A stretch of 52,522 bases of DNA from Bacteroidaceae bacterium (GCA_017379075.1 JAFNXL010000019.1:1-52522); one strand, 5' to 3'. Counted from the first letter of the stretch, positions 42,736 through 51,795 are shown. The notes: generated by a model from the letters alone, not told the origin. Program-made: numbers and translations.

Positions 42736-42743
42736 TACCTTTG
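42736..42743 (+). promoter_or_regulatory. TACCTTTG -7 box of the DUF4251 gene
   Basis: TACCTTTG, 19 nt before the first ATG (42763). The -33 region (42710-42720) has TTTA rather than TTTG. Confidence 0.5.
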
Positions 42744-42762
42744 TGCAAAACCATTTGTTACA

Positions 42763-43221
42763 ATGCGCATGAAAAGTCATTTCCCATCCTCCCGACTCTT
42801 GTCGATGCTGTGGTTCATGCTCCTTTTTCCCGTATCGGCCCATTCGCAGGATACGTTCTCGCCCGATGAGTTCACCATCAGTATCAGCCAGATGGAACCC
42901 CAGCGCTGGGCCTCCCGTTCTGTGGCCTATGGTTACAGCCTTTCCATGCACAATGACAGCGTGTCCGTTGACCTTCCTTATATGGGAGTGGCCCATCTGC
43001 CCCGCCTTGGCGAAACCCTTCCGCGCTTCACGGCTCCGGTCAGCGCCTTTTCTGTTCGCAAGGGAAAGAAGGGCAGGGTAGAGGTCAGTTTCCGTGCCGC
43101 CCATGCCGATGCTTGGTACACTTTCCGCATTACCGCACGCCCCGATGGCCGTGCGCACATCCATTTGTCTCTTTCCCATGCCGAGAGCATACGCTACGAA
43201 GGCCATTGGGACAATCCTTGA
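42763..43221 (+). CDS. DUF4251 domain-containing protein
   Basis: 152 aa (a second Met two codons later, 42769, is an equal start). Signal peptide to ...MLLFPVSAHS. The mature part fits DUF4251: FTISISQMEPQRWASRSVAY, YSLSMHNDSVSVDLPYMGVA, then FSVRKGKKGRVEVSFRA and the final SLSHAESIRYEGH. These are small secreted beta proteins of Bacteroidota without known role. Followed 23 nt later by a rhodanese-like lipoprotein gene on the same strand, probably one operon. Confidence 0.85.
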   Translation: MRMKSHFPSSRLLSMLWFMLLFPVSAHSQDTFSPDEFTISISQMEPQRWASRSVAYGYSLSMHNDSVSVDLPYMGVAHLPRLGETLPRFTAPVSAFSVRKGKKGRVEVSFRAAHADAWYTFRITARPDGRAHIHLSLSHAESIRYEGHWDNP

Positions 43222-43244
43222 ACCACCTAACCAACCGTCAGTAA

Positions 43245-43646
43245 ATGAAACCAAAGAAACTCCTTGCCCTTACGCTCGTTCCCTTGTTTGCCGCCTGTAT
43301 GGGCAGTGCGGAACCCCACGAACTCAATCCCCTTCACTTCAGTGAGGCCCTTCGTTCCGACCCCGATGCCGTCCTGCTCGATGTGCGCCGTCCCGATGAG
43401 TTCGCCCAGTCGCGCATAGCCGGTGCCACCCTTCTCAATGTCCTGGACACCACCGGATTCTGTCGCGGCATAGACACCCTCAGCCGCAAGCCCCATTATT
43501 ATCTCTATTGTCTCAAGGGATTGCGCAGTCTGCGGGCAGCACGCATCATGCAGGAACGTGGCTTCCAAGTTACTTCCCTTGATGGCGGCATAGACGCTTG
43601 GCAGCAGGCCGGTCTTTCGGTAGATTCTGCTCTGTTGGAAAAATAA
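43245..43646 (+). CDS. Rhodanese-like lipoprotein
   Basis: 133 aa. Lipobox AAC (MKPKKLLALTLVPLFAACMG). One rhodanese domain: VLLDVRRPDEFAQSRIAGAT, then the active-site loop YLYCLKGLRSLRAA with the catalytic Cys, and GFQVTSLDGGIDAWQQAGLS at the end. The Cys-Leu-Lys-Gly-Leu-Arg loop has the six-residue size of sulfurtransferases. Periplasmic, membrane-anchored. Probably handles sulfane sulfur; acceptor unknown. It follows the DUF4251 gene closely. Confidence 0.92.
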   Translation: MKPKKLLALTLVPLFAACMGSAEPHELNPLHFSEALRSDPDAVLLDVRRPDEFAQSRIAGATLLNVLDTTGFCRGIDTLSRKPHYYLYCLKGLRSLRAARIMQERGFQVTSLDGGIDAWQQAGLSVDSALLEK

Positions 43647-43754
43647 GTTTTTTCTTTTTTTTGCCGACATTCTTTGTGCAAAGAAAAAAAAACCATAATT
43701 TTACGATTGTAATTTTACAAAATAGGATAAATTAACCTCAATCGTAATAATATT

Positions 43755-44969
43755 ATGGACAGAAGAAACTTCCTTAAAATGTCTGCGGCAACAGCGGCAT
43801 TCTCTGTGATTAAGCCTTTGGGAGCAAGGGCAGGGGAAACGATGAACCACCCCGTCCGCATAGGCTTTATCGGTACGGGCAACCGTGGAACCTATGGTGT
43901 CATCACCTCTATGTGCCGCAACAACAACGTGGAACTGTACGCCTTGGCCGACCTGTTCCGCGACCGCATTGACAAGGTGTTGCCCCATCTCAATAACCTC
44001 AACAAGGAAAAGGGACTTCCCCACATTGAGGAGAAGAACATCTATGTGGGCAAGGATGCCTATTTGGAATTGCTGAAGGACAACAATGTGGATGCTGTGG
44101 TCATTGCCACTCCGGCCTATGCCCACCCCTTCATCTTTGAGGCTGCGGTGAAGGCCCACAAACACGTATATTGCGAGAAGCCTGCCGCCCCCGACGCTTA
44201 TGGTGCCTTGCGCATGATCAAGGCCGCCCAGGGTGTAAAGGACCTTTCGCTCGTCATGGGATTCCAGGTGCGTCATTCGTCTGCCTTTGACGAGATGATC
44301 CGCCGTGTCCACAATGGCGACATCGGCCGTATCGTGGCAGCCCAGCTCTATTATAATGCAGGCGGTGGCGGTGGCAGCAAACCCGCTGTCGAGGACGATG
44401 AGTTCCGCATCCGCCACCATTTCCAGTATCTCGAACTTTCGGGCGGCACTCTGAACGACCAGGCCGTGCACATGATGGACATCTGTCGCGAGGTGCTGCA
44501 GGCCAACCCCCTCTATGCCATGGGACACAGCAGCCGCAAGGGTGTCAAGTGCGAGTATGGCAACTTCAACACCAATTACCAGATACTCTACAAATATCCC
44601 GAGGACATCAATGTGATGGTGCAGCAGACTTCCGTAGGCGCTGCCACGGGCGGTGTGGTGGCCCGTTTCTTTGGCGAGAACGGAACAGCCGAGGCCAAAT
44701 ATAGCGGAGGAGTGTTCATCACGGGCCCCAACAAGTGGGATTCCGGTATAGACAACGCATTGGGCGATGCCGACACCAACAAGGGCCGCTCCTTCATCGG
44801 CAGCATTATCAGCGGCAACTACATCAACGAGATAGAGGCCGGTTGCAACTCAACCCTTATGGCCATCCTGGGCCGCGAGGCTGCCGCCAAGGGCAAGACG
44901 CTCACCTGGAACAAGCTCGTCAAGAGCAACCAACGATATGGCAACCAACCCGATTTAAGCAAGTTCTAA
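43755..44969 (+). CDS. Gfo/Idh/MocA family oxidoreductase with Tat-like signal
   Basis: 404 aa. N-terminus MDRRNFLKMSAATAAFSVIK is a twin-arginine-like signal. Rossmann NAD(P) site IGFIGTGNRGTYG (~36-48), then VDAVVIATPAYAHPFIFEAA, HVYCEKPAAPDAYGA (the conserved EKP) and the C-terminal alpha/beta domain. Bacteroidota members with this signal include GH109-type and inositol/sugar dehydrogenases, often exported with bound cofactor. The next gene, 19 nt on, encodes a TIM-barrel sugar isomerase, a classic partner in sugar or inositol breakdown. Substrate not readable. Confidence 0.93.
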   Translation: MDRRNFLKMSAATAAFSVIKPLGARAGETMNHPVRIGFIGTGNRGTYGVITSMCRNNNVELYALADLFRDRIDKVLPHLNNLNKEKGLPHIEEKNIYVGKDAYLELLKDNNVDAVVIATPAYAHPFIFEAAVKAHKHVYCEKPAAPDAYGALRMIKAAQGVKDLSLVMGFQVRHSSAFDEMIRRVHNGDIGRIVAAQLYYNAGGGGGSKPAVEDDEFRIRHHFQYLELSGGTLNDQAVHMMDICREVLQANPLYAMGHSSRKGVKCEYGNFNTNYQILYKYPEDINVMVQQTSVGAATGGVVARFFGENGTAEAKYSGGVFITGPNKWDSGIDNALGDADTNKGRSFIGSIISGNYINEIEAGCNSTLMAILGREAAAKGKTLTWNKLVKSNQRYGNQPDLSKF

Positions 44970-44988
44970 CATTAAAATTCGTTTAGTT

Positions 44989-45879
44989 ATGAAGAAAGTT
45001 TTCAGTAAAGTATTGTGTGCCTTACTTCTTTTGGCGTCGCTTACCGCCCAGGCGCAGAACGTAACCGTAGGCCTTTTGGCAAACATGGGCAATGACCCTG
45101 AGGCCGCCTTCAAGAAACTCCACGATGCAGGCTTCAAGGCTTGCCAGACGGGATACAACGGCAACTGGACACAGAAGGACGCCGAGCGACTGAAAGAATT
45201 GCAGGCCAAGTACGATCTGAAAATAAGCACCCTGATGTATTGCACCCCCAATTGCCGTTGGAACTTTACCGAAGGACCTTCCACCATCGGATTGGTGCCG
45301 CCATTGAACCGTGTCAAGTATCTGGACATGCACAAAAGAGCCATCGACTTCTGTGCAATGGCCGGCATACCCGCCTTCCACTCCCACTTTGGTTTCATTC
45401 CCGAGGAACCCACAAGCGAGTTGTATGTGGGCTTCATCCAGGTGATGAAGGAACTTTGTCTGTATGCCAAGGAAAGAGGCGTGATGATTTTCTGCGAGAC
45501 GGGTCAGGAAACTCCCACCACCCTTATCCGTGCCATCCGTGATATCGGCACAGGCAACATCTTTGTCAATTGTGACACCGCCAACCTCATCCTTTACGGC
45601 AAGGCCAATCCCGTGGATGCCATTTATCAGTTTGGCTCTCTGCTTAAGGAACTGCACATCAAGGATGGCAAGTACCCCACCGACCCCTATCAACTGGGTC
45701 GCGAGACAAAGATTCCCGAGGGAGATGTGGATTTCCCCGGTGTAATCAAGGCATTGGCCGACATCGGTTTCCAGGGCGTCATGACCATAGAGTGCGAGCT
45801 TGGCGGAGACAATTCCGAATATGTAGTCAAAACCAAGAAGTATCTCGAAGATTTGGTGAAGAAGAGTTACAAGAAGTAA
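44989..45879 (+). CDS. Sugar phosphate isomerase/epimerase-like TIM barrel, secreted
   Basis: 296 aa. Signal peptide MKKVFSKVLCALLLLASLTAQAQ. Xylose-isomerase-like barrel (AP endonuclease 2 superfamily): VTVGLLANMGNDPEAAFKKL, YDLKISTLMYCTP, GIPAFHSHFGF, FCETGQETPTTL, FVNCDTANLILYGK, LKELHIKDGKYP, GVMTIECELGGDN. The Glu, Asp, His and final Glu metal ligands are present. It follows the Gfo/Idh/MocA gene by 19 nt; probably one operon acting on the same sugar or cyclitol in the periplasm. Confidence 0.92.
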   Translation: MKKVFSKVLCALLLLASLTAQAQNVTVGLLANMGNDPEAAFKKLHDAGFKACQTGYNGNWTQKDAERLKELQAKYDLKISTLMYCTPNCRWNFTEGPSTIGLVPPLNRVKYLDMHKRAIDFCAMAGIPAFHSHFGFIPEEPTSELYVGFIQVMKELCLYAKERGVMIFCETGQETPTTLIRAIRDIGTGNIFVNCDTANLILYGKANPVDAIYQFGSLLKELHIKDGKYPTDPYQLGRETKIPEGDVDFPGVIKALADIGFQGVMTIECELGGDNSEYVVKTKKYLEDLVKKSYKK

Positions 45880-45894
45880 CAGCCGTTCAGCTTT

Positions 45895-45992
45895 GAGCAG
45901 TGAGCGGTGACTCTTGAGCGGTGAGCAGTGGGTGAAACATAAGGTCATAAGAACTTTATGAAGTTCAATGCTCATCGCTCATCGTTTTTGCT
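45895..45992. repeat. GAGCAGTGAGCGGTGA-type repeats with hairpin
   Basis: GAGCAGTGAGCGGTGA and GAGCGGTGAGCAGTGG follow each other, and TGCTCATCGCTCATCG with a T-run comes at 45969. The complement-like words also occur at 15461-15480 (GTGATGAGTAATGAGCGATG). It is a dispersed repeat; as placed it can end the isomerase transcript. Confidence 0.5.
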
Positions 45993-46097
45993 AAAATTTG
46001 TTTCATATCCATAATATTTCAGCCAAATAAGTGACGTGAAAAATAATTACGTGCTTCAATTTTCGGCTTTATCATATTGTTATTGAATAAAAACATC

Positions 46098-46105
46098 TAT
46101 CTTTG
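46098..46105 (+). promoter_or_regulatory. TATCTTTG -7 box of the toxin-antitoxin pair
   Basis: TATCTTTG at 46098-46105 with a partial -33 (ATTG, 46076-46079, 18-nt spacer). First ATG at 46129. Confidence 0.55.
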
Positions 46106-46128
46106 CACTGAGTAACCATAAAAAGCAG

Positions 46129-46377
46129 ATGCGTATGACACAGATTCTTGTTACATTAGATGATAACTCCATAGCTCCCAAGATCATGAAAGCTATTGAA
46201 ATGTTGAAAGGTGTGGTAAATATTTCTCTCTATAAAGAATCAAAAGAAGGAACAACAACAGCTCCTTCCCAACAAGTCTATTCCCAACGCATCCAACGTC
46301 TACGAGGTATAGCCAAAGGAATAACTCAACAACAAATTGAAGAAGATGACCGTTTAGCTTATCTCATGAATAAATGA
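46129..46377 (+). CDS. Antitoxin of a PIN-type toxin-antitoxin pair
   Basis: 82 aa from 46129; the third codon is also ATG (46135), which gives MTQILVTLDDNSIAPKIMKA. A short strand-helix start (ILVTLDDNSIAPKIMKAIEML), then a flexible Ser/Thr-rich stretch and a helical C-terminus (RIQRLRGIAKGITQQQIEED) that would wrap the toxin. Its stop overlaps the toxin start (ATGA, 46374-46377), the classic TA layout. I recognise no precise family; assignment is from context. Confidence 0.8.
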   Translation: MRMTQILVTLDDNSIAPKIMKAIEMLKGVVNISLYKESKEGTTTAPSQQVYSQRIQRLRGIAKGITQQQIEEDDRLAYLMNK

Positions 46378-46787
46378 AAAGGATATTTTTGGATACGAAT
46401 GTCATTCTAGACTTCATTTTAGAAAGAGAAGGCGCAGAAGATGCTGCCAGTATTCTTCAACTTGGGGAAAACGGCGATGTTGATTTGGAGGTGTCTTTTT
46501 TGACGATGGCAAATGTAGCATATATTGCTCGTAAAGGACACACTCAGGAACAGCTTTATAGTATTATTGCAGATTTGTCCGCTTTGTTAAAGACACTGCC
46601 AATGGATGAGTTTCAGTTAAAGCAAGCATTGCTTCATCCGGCAACAGACTTTGAAGACATGTTGCAATATCAATGTGCCATGGCGAATCATTGTGACATC
46701 ATTTTAACCAGGAACTGCAAACATTTTGATTTTTCACAAATTCCAGTGTTAACCCCTTCTGATTATTTAGCCCAAATCGGTTATTAG
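46374..46787 (+). CDS. PIN-domain ribonuclease toxin (VapC-like)
   Basis: 137 aa. PIN domain: MKRIFLDTNVILDFILEREG with Asp7, the acidic centre LLKTLPMDEFQLKQALL and DFEDMLQYQCAMAN, then CDIILTRNCKHF and the end VLTPSDYLAQIGY. The three or four acids binding Mg/Mn are present, so the nuclease should be active. It overlaps the antitoxin by 4 nt. Targets in this family are RNAs, often tRNA or mRNA. No other gene follows until the cas9 region. Confidence 0.92.
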   Translation: MKRIFLDTNVILDFILEREGAEDAASILQLGENGDVDLEVSFLTMANVAYIARKGHTQEQLYSIIADLSALLKTLPMDEFQLKQALLHPATDFEDMLQYQCAMANHCDIILTRNCKHFDFSQIPVLTPSDYLAQIGY

Positions 46788-46815
46788 AGTTTTATGGATT
46801 AATATCCCAATTTGC

Positions 46816-47215
46816 GTCTGGAAGACGCGAAGCCCGAAGGGCAAATAGCCGCGGGTTCTTGAACCCGTGGATTCAAATAGCTCCCTATAATGCCGTCTGG
46901 AAGACGGGAAACGGCAACGGTCTTTAACGTTGAACGAATATCACTTAAGGGAGGTTTTAAAAATTATGCCACGTTGCCGTTCCGCGTCTTTGACTTCGTC
47001 CAAATTGCTCACGTTGACTTTGTCTTCCTCCTCCTTACAAGGCATAGTATGCAAGCATCCTCTGCTCTTGCCTCGTTCGTCGGTTCGGCATAGCTCAAGC
47101 AAGCTTGGCTCTACTCTCGCTCAATCGCATTTTTACAGACGCCTTATTGTGTGGACGTAAGGAACCGGAGGCTTAAAAGCCCCCGGCTATTTAACTTCCC
47201 GTCTTCCAGACACCC
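46816..47215. repeat. REP-like cluster of palindromic modules (copy 2)
   Basis: GTCTGGAAGACGCGAAGCCC, GCCGCGGGTTCTTGAACCCG, CCGTCTGGAAGACGG, CGGCATAGCTCAAGCAAGCT, ACCGGAGGCTTAAAAGCCCC, CCCGTCTTCCAGAC. Same modules as 14827-15262 in a similar order. Non-coding; the short frames here are not real genes. Confidence 0.8.
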
Positions 47216-47339
47216 ATTCGGTCATCGTTCATCGTTCACCGTTCAAAACAGAAAGGAAACCAATTCCCTAAAGCAGCATTAAGCTCAGAATTTCTGCGTA
47301 TTGTGTTTGCAATGCGGAGTCATTAAAATGTAAGCAGAT

Positions 47340-47427
47340 TTACCCTTAAGCGTAAAACCATTTACATAGAACGGTAAGTACACTTACATAGAACGGTAAG
47401 TCTGTTTACATAGTGATGTAAAAATCG
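47340..47427. promoter_or_regulatory. Four TTAC-N8-GTAA dyads at exact 22-bp spacing
   Basis: Units start at 47340, 47362, 47384 and 47406. Each begins TTAC and has GTAA 8 nt later: TTACCCTTAAGCGTAA, TTACATAGAACGGTAA (twice), TTACATAGTGATGTAA. Two-helical-turn spacing puts all sites on one face of the DNA. They lie 30 nt beyond the 3' end of the tracrRNA and 210 nt before cas9. Which promoter they control, if any, is unknown. Confidence 0.6.
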
Positions 47428-47456
47428 GGATGCAAAAAAGGACTCGTCAAGCGTAC

Positions 47457-47548
47457 AAAAATGCCCACCGTTGAGGTCGATGGGCTTACCTGAATGTTTT
47501 CACAACGGAATAATCCTTATTAATCCTTATTGTGATTTGCTTAAAATT
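47457..47548 (-). ncRNA. tracrRNA of the type II-C Cas9
   Basis: Minus strand: GAATTTTAAGCAAATCACAA is the anti-repeat, nearly complementary to the first half of the CRISPR repeat at 52064-52110 (GTTGTGATTTGCTTTAAAAT). Then follow a tandem AATAAGGATTAATAAGGATT, TATTCCGTTGTGAAAACATT and a terminal hairpin GCCCA...TGGGC (47485-47481 with 47467-47463) followed by ATTTTTGT. The start is set by the TATCTTTG box at 47561-47554. It is divergent from cas9. The 10-nt duplication AATAAGGATT is absent from the second copy at 41528. Confidence 0.85.
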
Positions 47549-47553
47549 CAGGG

Positions 47554-47584
47554 CAAAGATAGGAATAATTTGTGATAGGCCAAG
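47554..47584 (-). promoter_or_regulatory. tracrRNA promoter
   Basis: Minus strand: CTTG (47584-47581; consensus TTTG), 19-nt spacer, TATCTTTG (47561-47554). Start expected near 47548, which is exactly where the anti-repeat begins. Confidence 0.65.
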
Positions 47585-47601
47585 CGTATATCGTATCTTT
47601 T
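47569..47601 (+). promoter_or_regulatory. cas9 promoter
   Basis: TTTG (47569-47572), 21-nt spacer, TATCTTTT (47594-47601; consensus TAnnTTTG). A TAAATTTG (47605-47612) is an alternative -7 box. It overlaps the divergent tracrRNA promoter. Confidence 0.6.
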
Positions 47602-47640
47602 TGTTAAATTTGCTTCATAATATCATAAAGAAACGCAAGA

Positions 47641-50600
47641 ATGAAAAGAATTTTAGGCCTGGATTTGGGTACAAACAGTATAGGTTGGGCGCTTGTTAAT
47701 GAAAAGGAAAACGAGCAGGAAAAGTCTTCCATCATCAAGTTGGGGGTTCGCGTAAATCCGCTTACCGTGGACGAACAACAAAATTTTGAACAAGGAAAAC
47801 CCATAACGACCAATGCACTCAGACGTGAAAAACGTTCCATGCGCCGGAATCTTCAGCGTTACAAACTGCGTAGAGCCGCACTTATAAAGATTTTGAAGGC
47901 CAATGGCTTTATCACGGACGAGACCCCTTTGACCGAAACAAATAAGGTCATATTTGAGACCTACCGGCTTAGGGCAAAGGCTGCTACCGAACAGGTTTCC
48001 CTTGAAGAATTTGCCCGCATACTGCTTATGATAAACAAGAAAAGGGGCTATAAGAGTAACAGAAAAGCGGTATCAGATGCAGACGGGACAGCCATTGACG
48101 GAATGGACACTGCCCGTTATCTTTATGATAATGAACTCACTCCCGGTCAATATGTATTCTCTCTCCTTGAAAAAGGGAAGAAACATACCCCCGATTTCTA
48201 TCGTTCCGACCTCCAAGGTGAGTTTGACAAGATATGGAACTTCCAACGGCAATTTTACCCGGAACAACTGACGGCCGAATTGCGTGAGGAACTATATGAC
48301 AAGAACGAATCACAAACATGGGCAATCATAGCCAAAGCCTTTCAATTGGTTGGAATAAAGTCTTCCAAGAAGGGGTTTGAACAAAAGAAGGAACAATATC
48401 AATGGCGTATTGAGGCGCTGAACGCACGGATTGACCCCGAGAAATTGGCGGTTGTCCTTCAGAAGATAAATGGTCAATGCAAGAACTCAAGCGGTTATCT
48501 TGGACATATAAGTGACCGCAGTAAGGAATTGTATTTCAAGAAACAGACGGTCGGCCAGTTCCTTATGAACCGACTGGACGAAAATCCGAACAATAGTTTG
48601 AAGAACTTGGTCTTTTACCGTCAGGACTATTTGGACGAATTTGAAAGACTATGGGAGACACAGGCTCGTTTCCATCCCCAGTTGGCACCGGAGCTTAAAC
48701 GTGAGATACGGGATGTTGTTATTTTTTATCAGCGTGCGCTAAAGTCCCAGAAAGGTCTTATCAGCCTGTGTGAGTTTGAGAACCATACCATGGAAGTTAT
48801 ACAGGATGACGGCCGTACCAGACAAAAAACCGTTGGAATGCGTGTGATTCCCAAATCTTCTCTTCTGTTCCAGGAGTTCAAGATTTGGCAGATACTGAAC
48901 AATATAAAGGTTACCGGCCTTGTCGTTACGGATGAAAATCAGAGACCGGTTCAAGGCTGTCGTTTTCTTACCCCAGAAGAAAAGGACAAGTTGTATGCCG
49001 AACTTACTTTCAAAGAAAAGTTGTCCAAGTCGGATGTGCTGAAACTCTTGTTCAGAAACCCCAAGGGAGTGGATTTGAATTTCAAGGAGCACATTGAAGG
49101 CAACCATACTATGTGCGCTTTCTTTAAAGCTTTCCAGACCATAATAGACCTGAGCGGACATGGCGAACACGACTTCAAGAAGATGAATGCGCCTGCCATA
49201 ATTGATTTGGTGGAATCTGTGTTTGCAACGATTGGCTTTAACAAGGATATCCTACGGTTCAACCCCCTGTTGCCTGGAAAGCAAATGGAGAAGCAGGCCT
49301 CATACCGCCTGTGGCATCTGCTTTATTCTTTTGCCGGCGACAATTCCAAGTCGGGCCAAGAAAAACTGTTGGACAAGCTGCAGCAGTTATGCTCATGCAA
49401 CCGCGAGTATGCCAAGGTGTTGGCCAGAATCACATTCAAATCGGATTACGGTAGTCTCAGCGCAAAAGCTATACGCAAGATTATGCCCCACCTGATGGAA
49501 GGTCATGAATACAGCGAAGCCTGCGGGTTGGCGGGATACAGACACTCCAAACACTCCTTGACCAAGCAAGAGATACAGGAAAGGGTATTAAAAGACAAGT
49601 TGGAACTTTTACCGCATAACAGCCTTCGCAATCCTGTGGTGGAAAAAATCCTCAACCAGATGATAAATGTGGTCAATATGGTTGTTGATACTTACGGAAA
49701 ACCCGATGAAATCCGTATAGAGCTGGCCCGCGAACTGAAAAAATGCGCAAAAGAACGCGAGGACATGACAAAGGCGATAAACAGCGCCAATCGCGAACAT
49801 GAATCCATCCGTAAGATTCTCCAGACTGAATTCAATCTTTCCAATCCAAGCCGAAACGACATTGTGCGTTACAAACTGTATATGGAGCTGAAAGACAACG
49901 GTTTCAAAACCCTCTATTCCAATACCTATATTCCACAGGAAAGACTGTTCAGCAAAGAGTTTGATATTGAACACATCATACCACAGGCCAGGCTCTTTGA
50001 TGATTCCTTTTCCAACAAGACCCTTGAGGCGCGCTGCATAAACATCGAAAAGAGCGATGCCACAGCCCGGGATTATGTGGAATCAAAATATGGGCAACAG
50101 GGATTGGACGAATACACGAAAAAGGTGGAAAACCTTTTCAAGAGCAAGGTAATCAGTAAAAGCAAACGGGACAAACTGCTTATGTGCGAGGCGGATATTC
50201 CCTCGGGCTTCATTGAACGAGATTTGCGAAACACCCAATATATTGCCAAAAAGGCTTGCGAGATTCTTGAAGAGATAGTAAGAGAGGTTGTGCCCACTAC
50301 GGGCAGTGTGACCGACCGCCTGCGCCAAGACTGGCAACTGGTTGATGTGATGCAGGAACTCAACTGGGAAAAGTATGATGCCTTGGGTATGACATATACC
50401 ATACAAGACAAGAACGGGCGTGTTATCCGTAAGATAAAGGACTGGACCAAACGCAATGACCACCGCCATCATGCCATGGATGCCCTCACCATAGCCTTTA
50501 CAAAACGTTGCTTCATACAGTATTTGAACAACTTGAACGCTCGAAGCGACAAATCGGGCAGCATTTACGCCATTGAAAAGAAAGAACTGGAACGCATTAA

Positions 50601-51795
50601 CGGCCACCTCAGGTTTGTTCCTCCCATTCCCTTAGACGAATTCCGTGCGCAAGCAAAGAAACACCTACAAGACACATTGGTCTCCATAAAAAGCAAGACC
50701 AAGGTGGTTACCCGCAACGTAAACACGAGCAAAGGCAGCAACGGAATCCGGCACAAGAAGGTGCAGCTAACCCCAAGGGGCCAGTTGCACAACGAGACCA
50801 TTTACGGAAAGATAAGCCGATACGCCACCCGAGAGGAAAAGGTGGGTTCTTCCTTTACCGCAGAAAAGATAGCCACAGTGGCCAATATGCGTTACCGAAT
50901 GGCATTGTTGGAGCGTCTGCAGCAATTCAATGGTGACCCCCAAAAGGCATTTACGGGCAGCAATAGTCTGGAGAAGAAACCCATCTTCCTGAACGCGTCA
51001 CATACCCTCGCTGTGCCGGGCAGGGTAAAGACCGTAACTTTTGAAGAGGTGTTTACCATCCGCAAGGAAATCTCCCCCAAACTCAAAATAGACAAGGTAA
51101 TTGATGTGCATGTCCGTCAGATCCTGCAGAAACGCTTGGATGAATATGGTGGAAATGCCACGAAAGCCTTTTCCAATCTGGATGAAAACCCCATTTGGCT
51201 GAACAAGGAAAAGGGAATCAGCATAAAGCGGGTTACCATTACCGGTATTGGCAACGGCGTGGCATTGCATGACAAGCATGACCATCTGGGCCGCACAATT
51301 GTGGACGAAAACGGACAAAAACAACCCTCCGACTATGTCAGCACCAGCAACAACCATCATGTGGCCATATTCTTGGACGAGAAGGGTACATTGCAGGAGC
51401 ACATCGTCAGTTTTTATGAGGCCACAGAACGTGTCCGACAGGGACTTCCCGTCATTGACAAGCAGTATCGGAAATCCGAGGGGTGGCAGTATCTCTTCAG
51501 CATGAAGCAGAATGAATATGTGGTCTTCCCCAATACAGAAACCGGTTTTAATCCAAACGAGGTGGATTTGCTGAATCCGGATAATTACCATCTTATTAGC
51601 CCTAATTTGTTTAGGGTTCAGAAGCTGTCCTCCAAAATCTATGTATTCCGCCACCATCTGGAAACAACAGTGGAAGAGAATAATGAACTGAAGGGAACAA
51701 CGTGGAAGCGATTACAATCTCTACCACCTCTGATGGGCATTGTCAAGGTGCGAGTCAATCATATAGGACATATAGTAGCGGTGGGCGAACCATAA
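47641..51795 (+). CDS. cas9: CRISPR-associated endonuclease Cas9 (type II-C)
   Basis: 1384 aa, RNA-guided DNA nuclease. RuvC-I MKRILGLDLGTNSIGWALV with Asp8; Arg-rich bridge helix RREKRSMRRNLQRYKLRRAA (~61-80); REC lobe; RuvC-II IRIELARELK with Glu694; HNH EFDIEHIIPQARLFDDSFSN with His778 and the Asn801 region; RuvC-III NDHRHHAMDALTIAF with His944 and Asp947; C-terminal PAM-interacting part. All catalytic residues are present, so both strands should be cut. The length fits Bacteroidota Cas9. A tracrRNA lies divergently upstream and one repeat downstream; no cas1, cas2, csn2 or cas4 is seen in 700 bp downstream or anywhere in the window. Confidence 0.98.
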   Translation: MKRILGLDLGTNSIGWALVNEKENEQEKSSIIKLGVRVNPLTVDEQQNFEQGKPITTNALRREKRSMRRNLQRYKLRRAALIKILKANGFITDETPLTETNKVIFETYRLRAKAATEQVSLEEFARILLMINKKRGYKSNRKAVSDADGTAIDGMDTARYLYDNELTPGQYVFSLLEKGKKHTPDFYRSDLQGEFDKIWNFQRQFYPEQLTAELREELYDKNESQTWAIIAKAFQLVGIKSSKKGFEQKKEQYQWRIEALNARIDPEKLAVVLQKINGQCKNSSGYLGHISDRSKELYFKKQTVGQFLMNRLDENPNNSLKNLVFYRQDYLDEFERLWETQARFHPQLAPELKREIRDVVIFYQRALKSQKGLISLCEFENHTMEVIQDDGRTRQKTVGMRVIPKSSLLFQEFKIWQILNNIKVTGLVVTDENQRPVQGCRFLTPEEKDKLYAELTFKEKLSKSDVLKLLFRNPKGVDLNFKEHIEGNHTMCAFFKAFQTIIDLSGHGEHDFKKMNAPAIIDLVESVFATIGFNKDILRFNPLLPGKQMEKQASYRLWHLLYSFAGDNSKSGQEKLLDKLQQLCSCNREYAKVLARITFKSDYGSLSAKAIRKIMPHLMEGHEYSEACGLAGYRHSKHSLTKQEIQERVLKDKLELLPHNSLRNPVVEKILNQMINVVNMVVDTYGKPDEIRIELARELKKCAKEREDMTKAINSANREHESIRKILQTEFNLSNPSRNDIVRYKLYMELKDNGFKTLYSNTYIPQERLFSKEFDIEHIIPQARLFDDSFSNKTLEARCINIEKSDATARDYVESKYGQQGLDEYTKKVENLFKSKVISKSKRDKLLMCEADIPSGFIERDLRNTQYIAKKACEILEEIVREVVPTTGSVTDRLRQDWQLVDVMQELNWEKYDALGMTYTIQDKNGRVIRKIKDWTKRNDHRHHAMDALTIAFTKRCFIQYLNNLNARSDKSGSIYAIEKKELERINGHLRFVPPIPLDEFRAQAKKHLQDTLVSIKSKTKVVTRNVNTSKGSNGIRHKKVQLTPRGQLHNETIYGKISRYATREEKVGSSFTAEKIATVANMRYRMALLERLQQFNGDPQKAFTGSNSLEKKPIFLNASHTLAVPGRVKTVTFEEVFTIRKEISPKLKIDKVIDVHVRQILQKRLDEYGGNATKAFSNLDENPIWLNKEKGISIKRVTITGIGNGVALHDKHDHLGRTIVDENGQKQPSDYVSTSNNHHVAIFLDEKGTLQEHIVSFYEATERVRQGLPVIDKQYRKSEGWQYLFSMKQNEYVVFPNTETGFNPNEVDLLNPDNYHLISPNLFRVQKLSSKIYVFRHHLETTVEENNELKGTTWKRLQSLPPLMGIVKVRVNHIGHIVAVGEP

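Noticed and set aside
42565-43254. 229-codon minus frame over DUF4251
   Set aside because: Shadow frame; DUF4251 on the plus strand has a signal peptide and family pattern.
46816-47215. Short frames of 67-76 codons
   Set aside because: They lie fully in REP-like palindromes and show no protein-like pattern.
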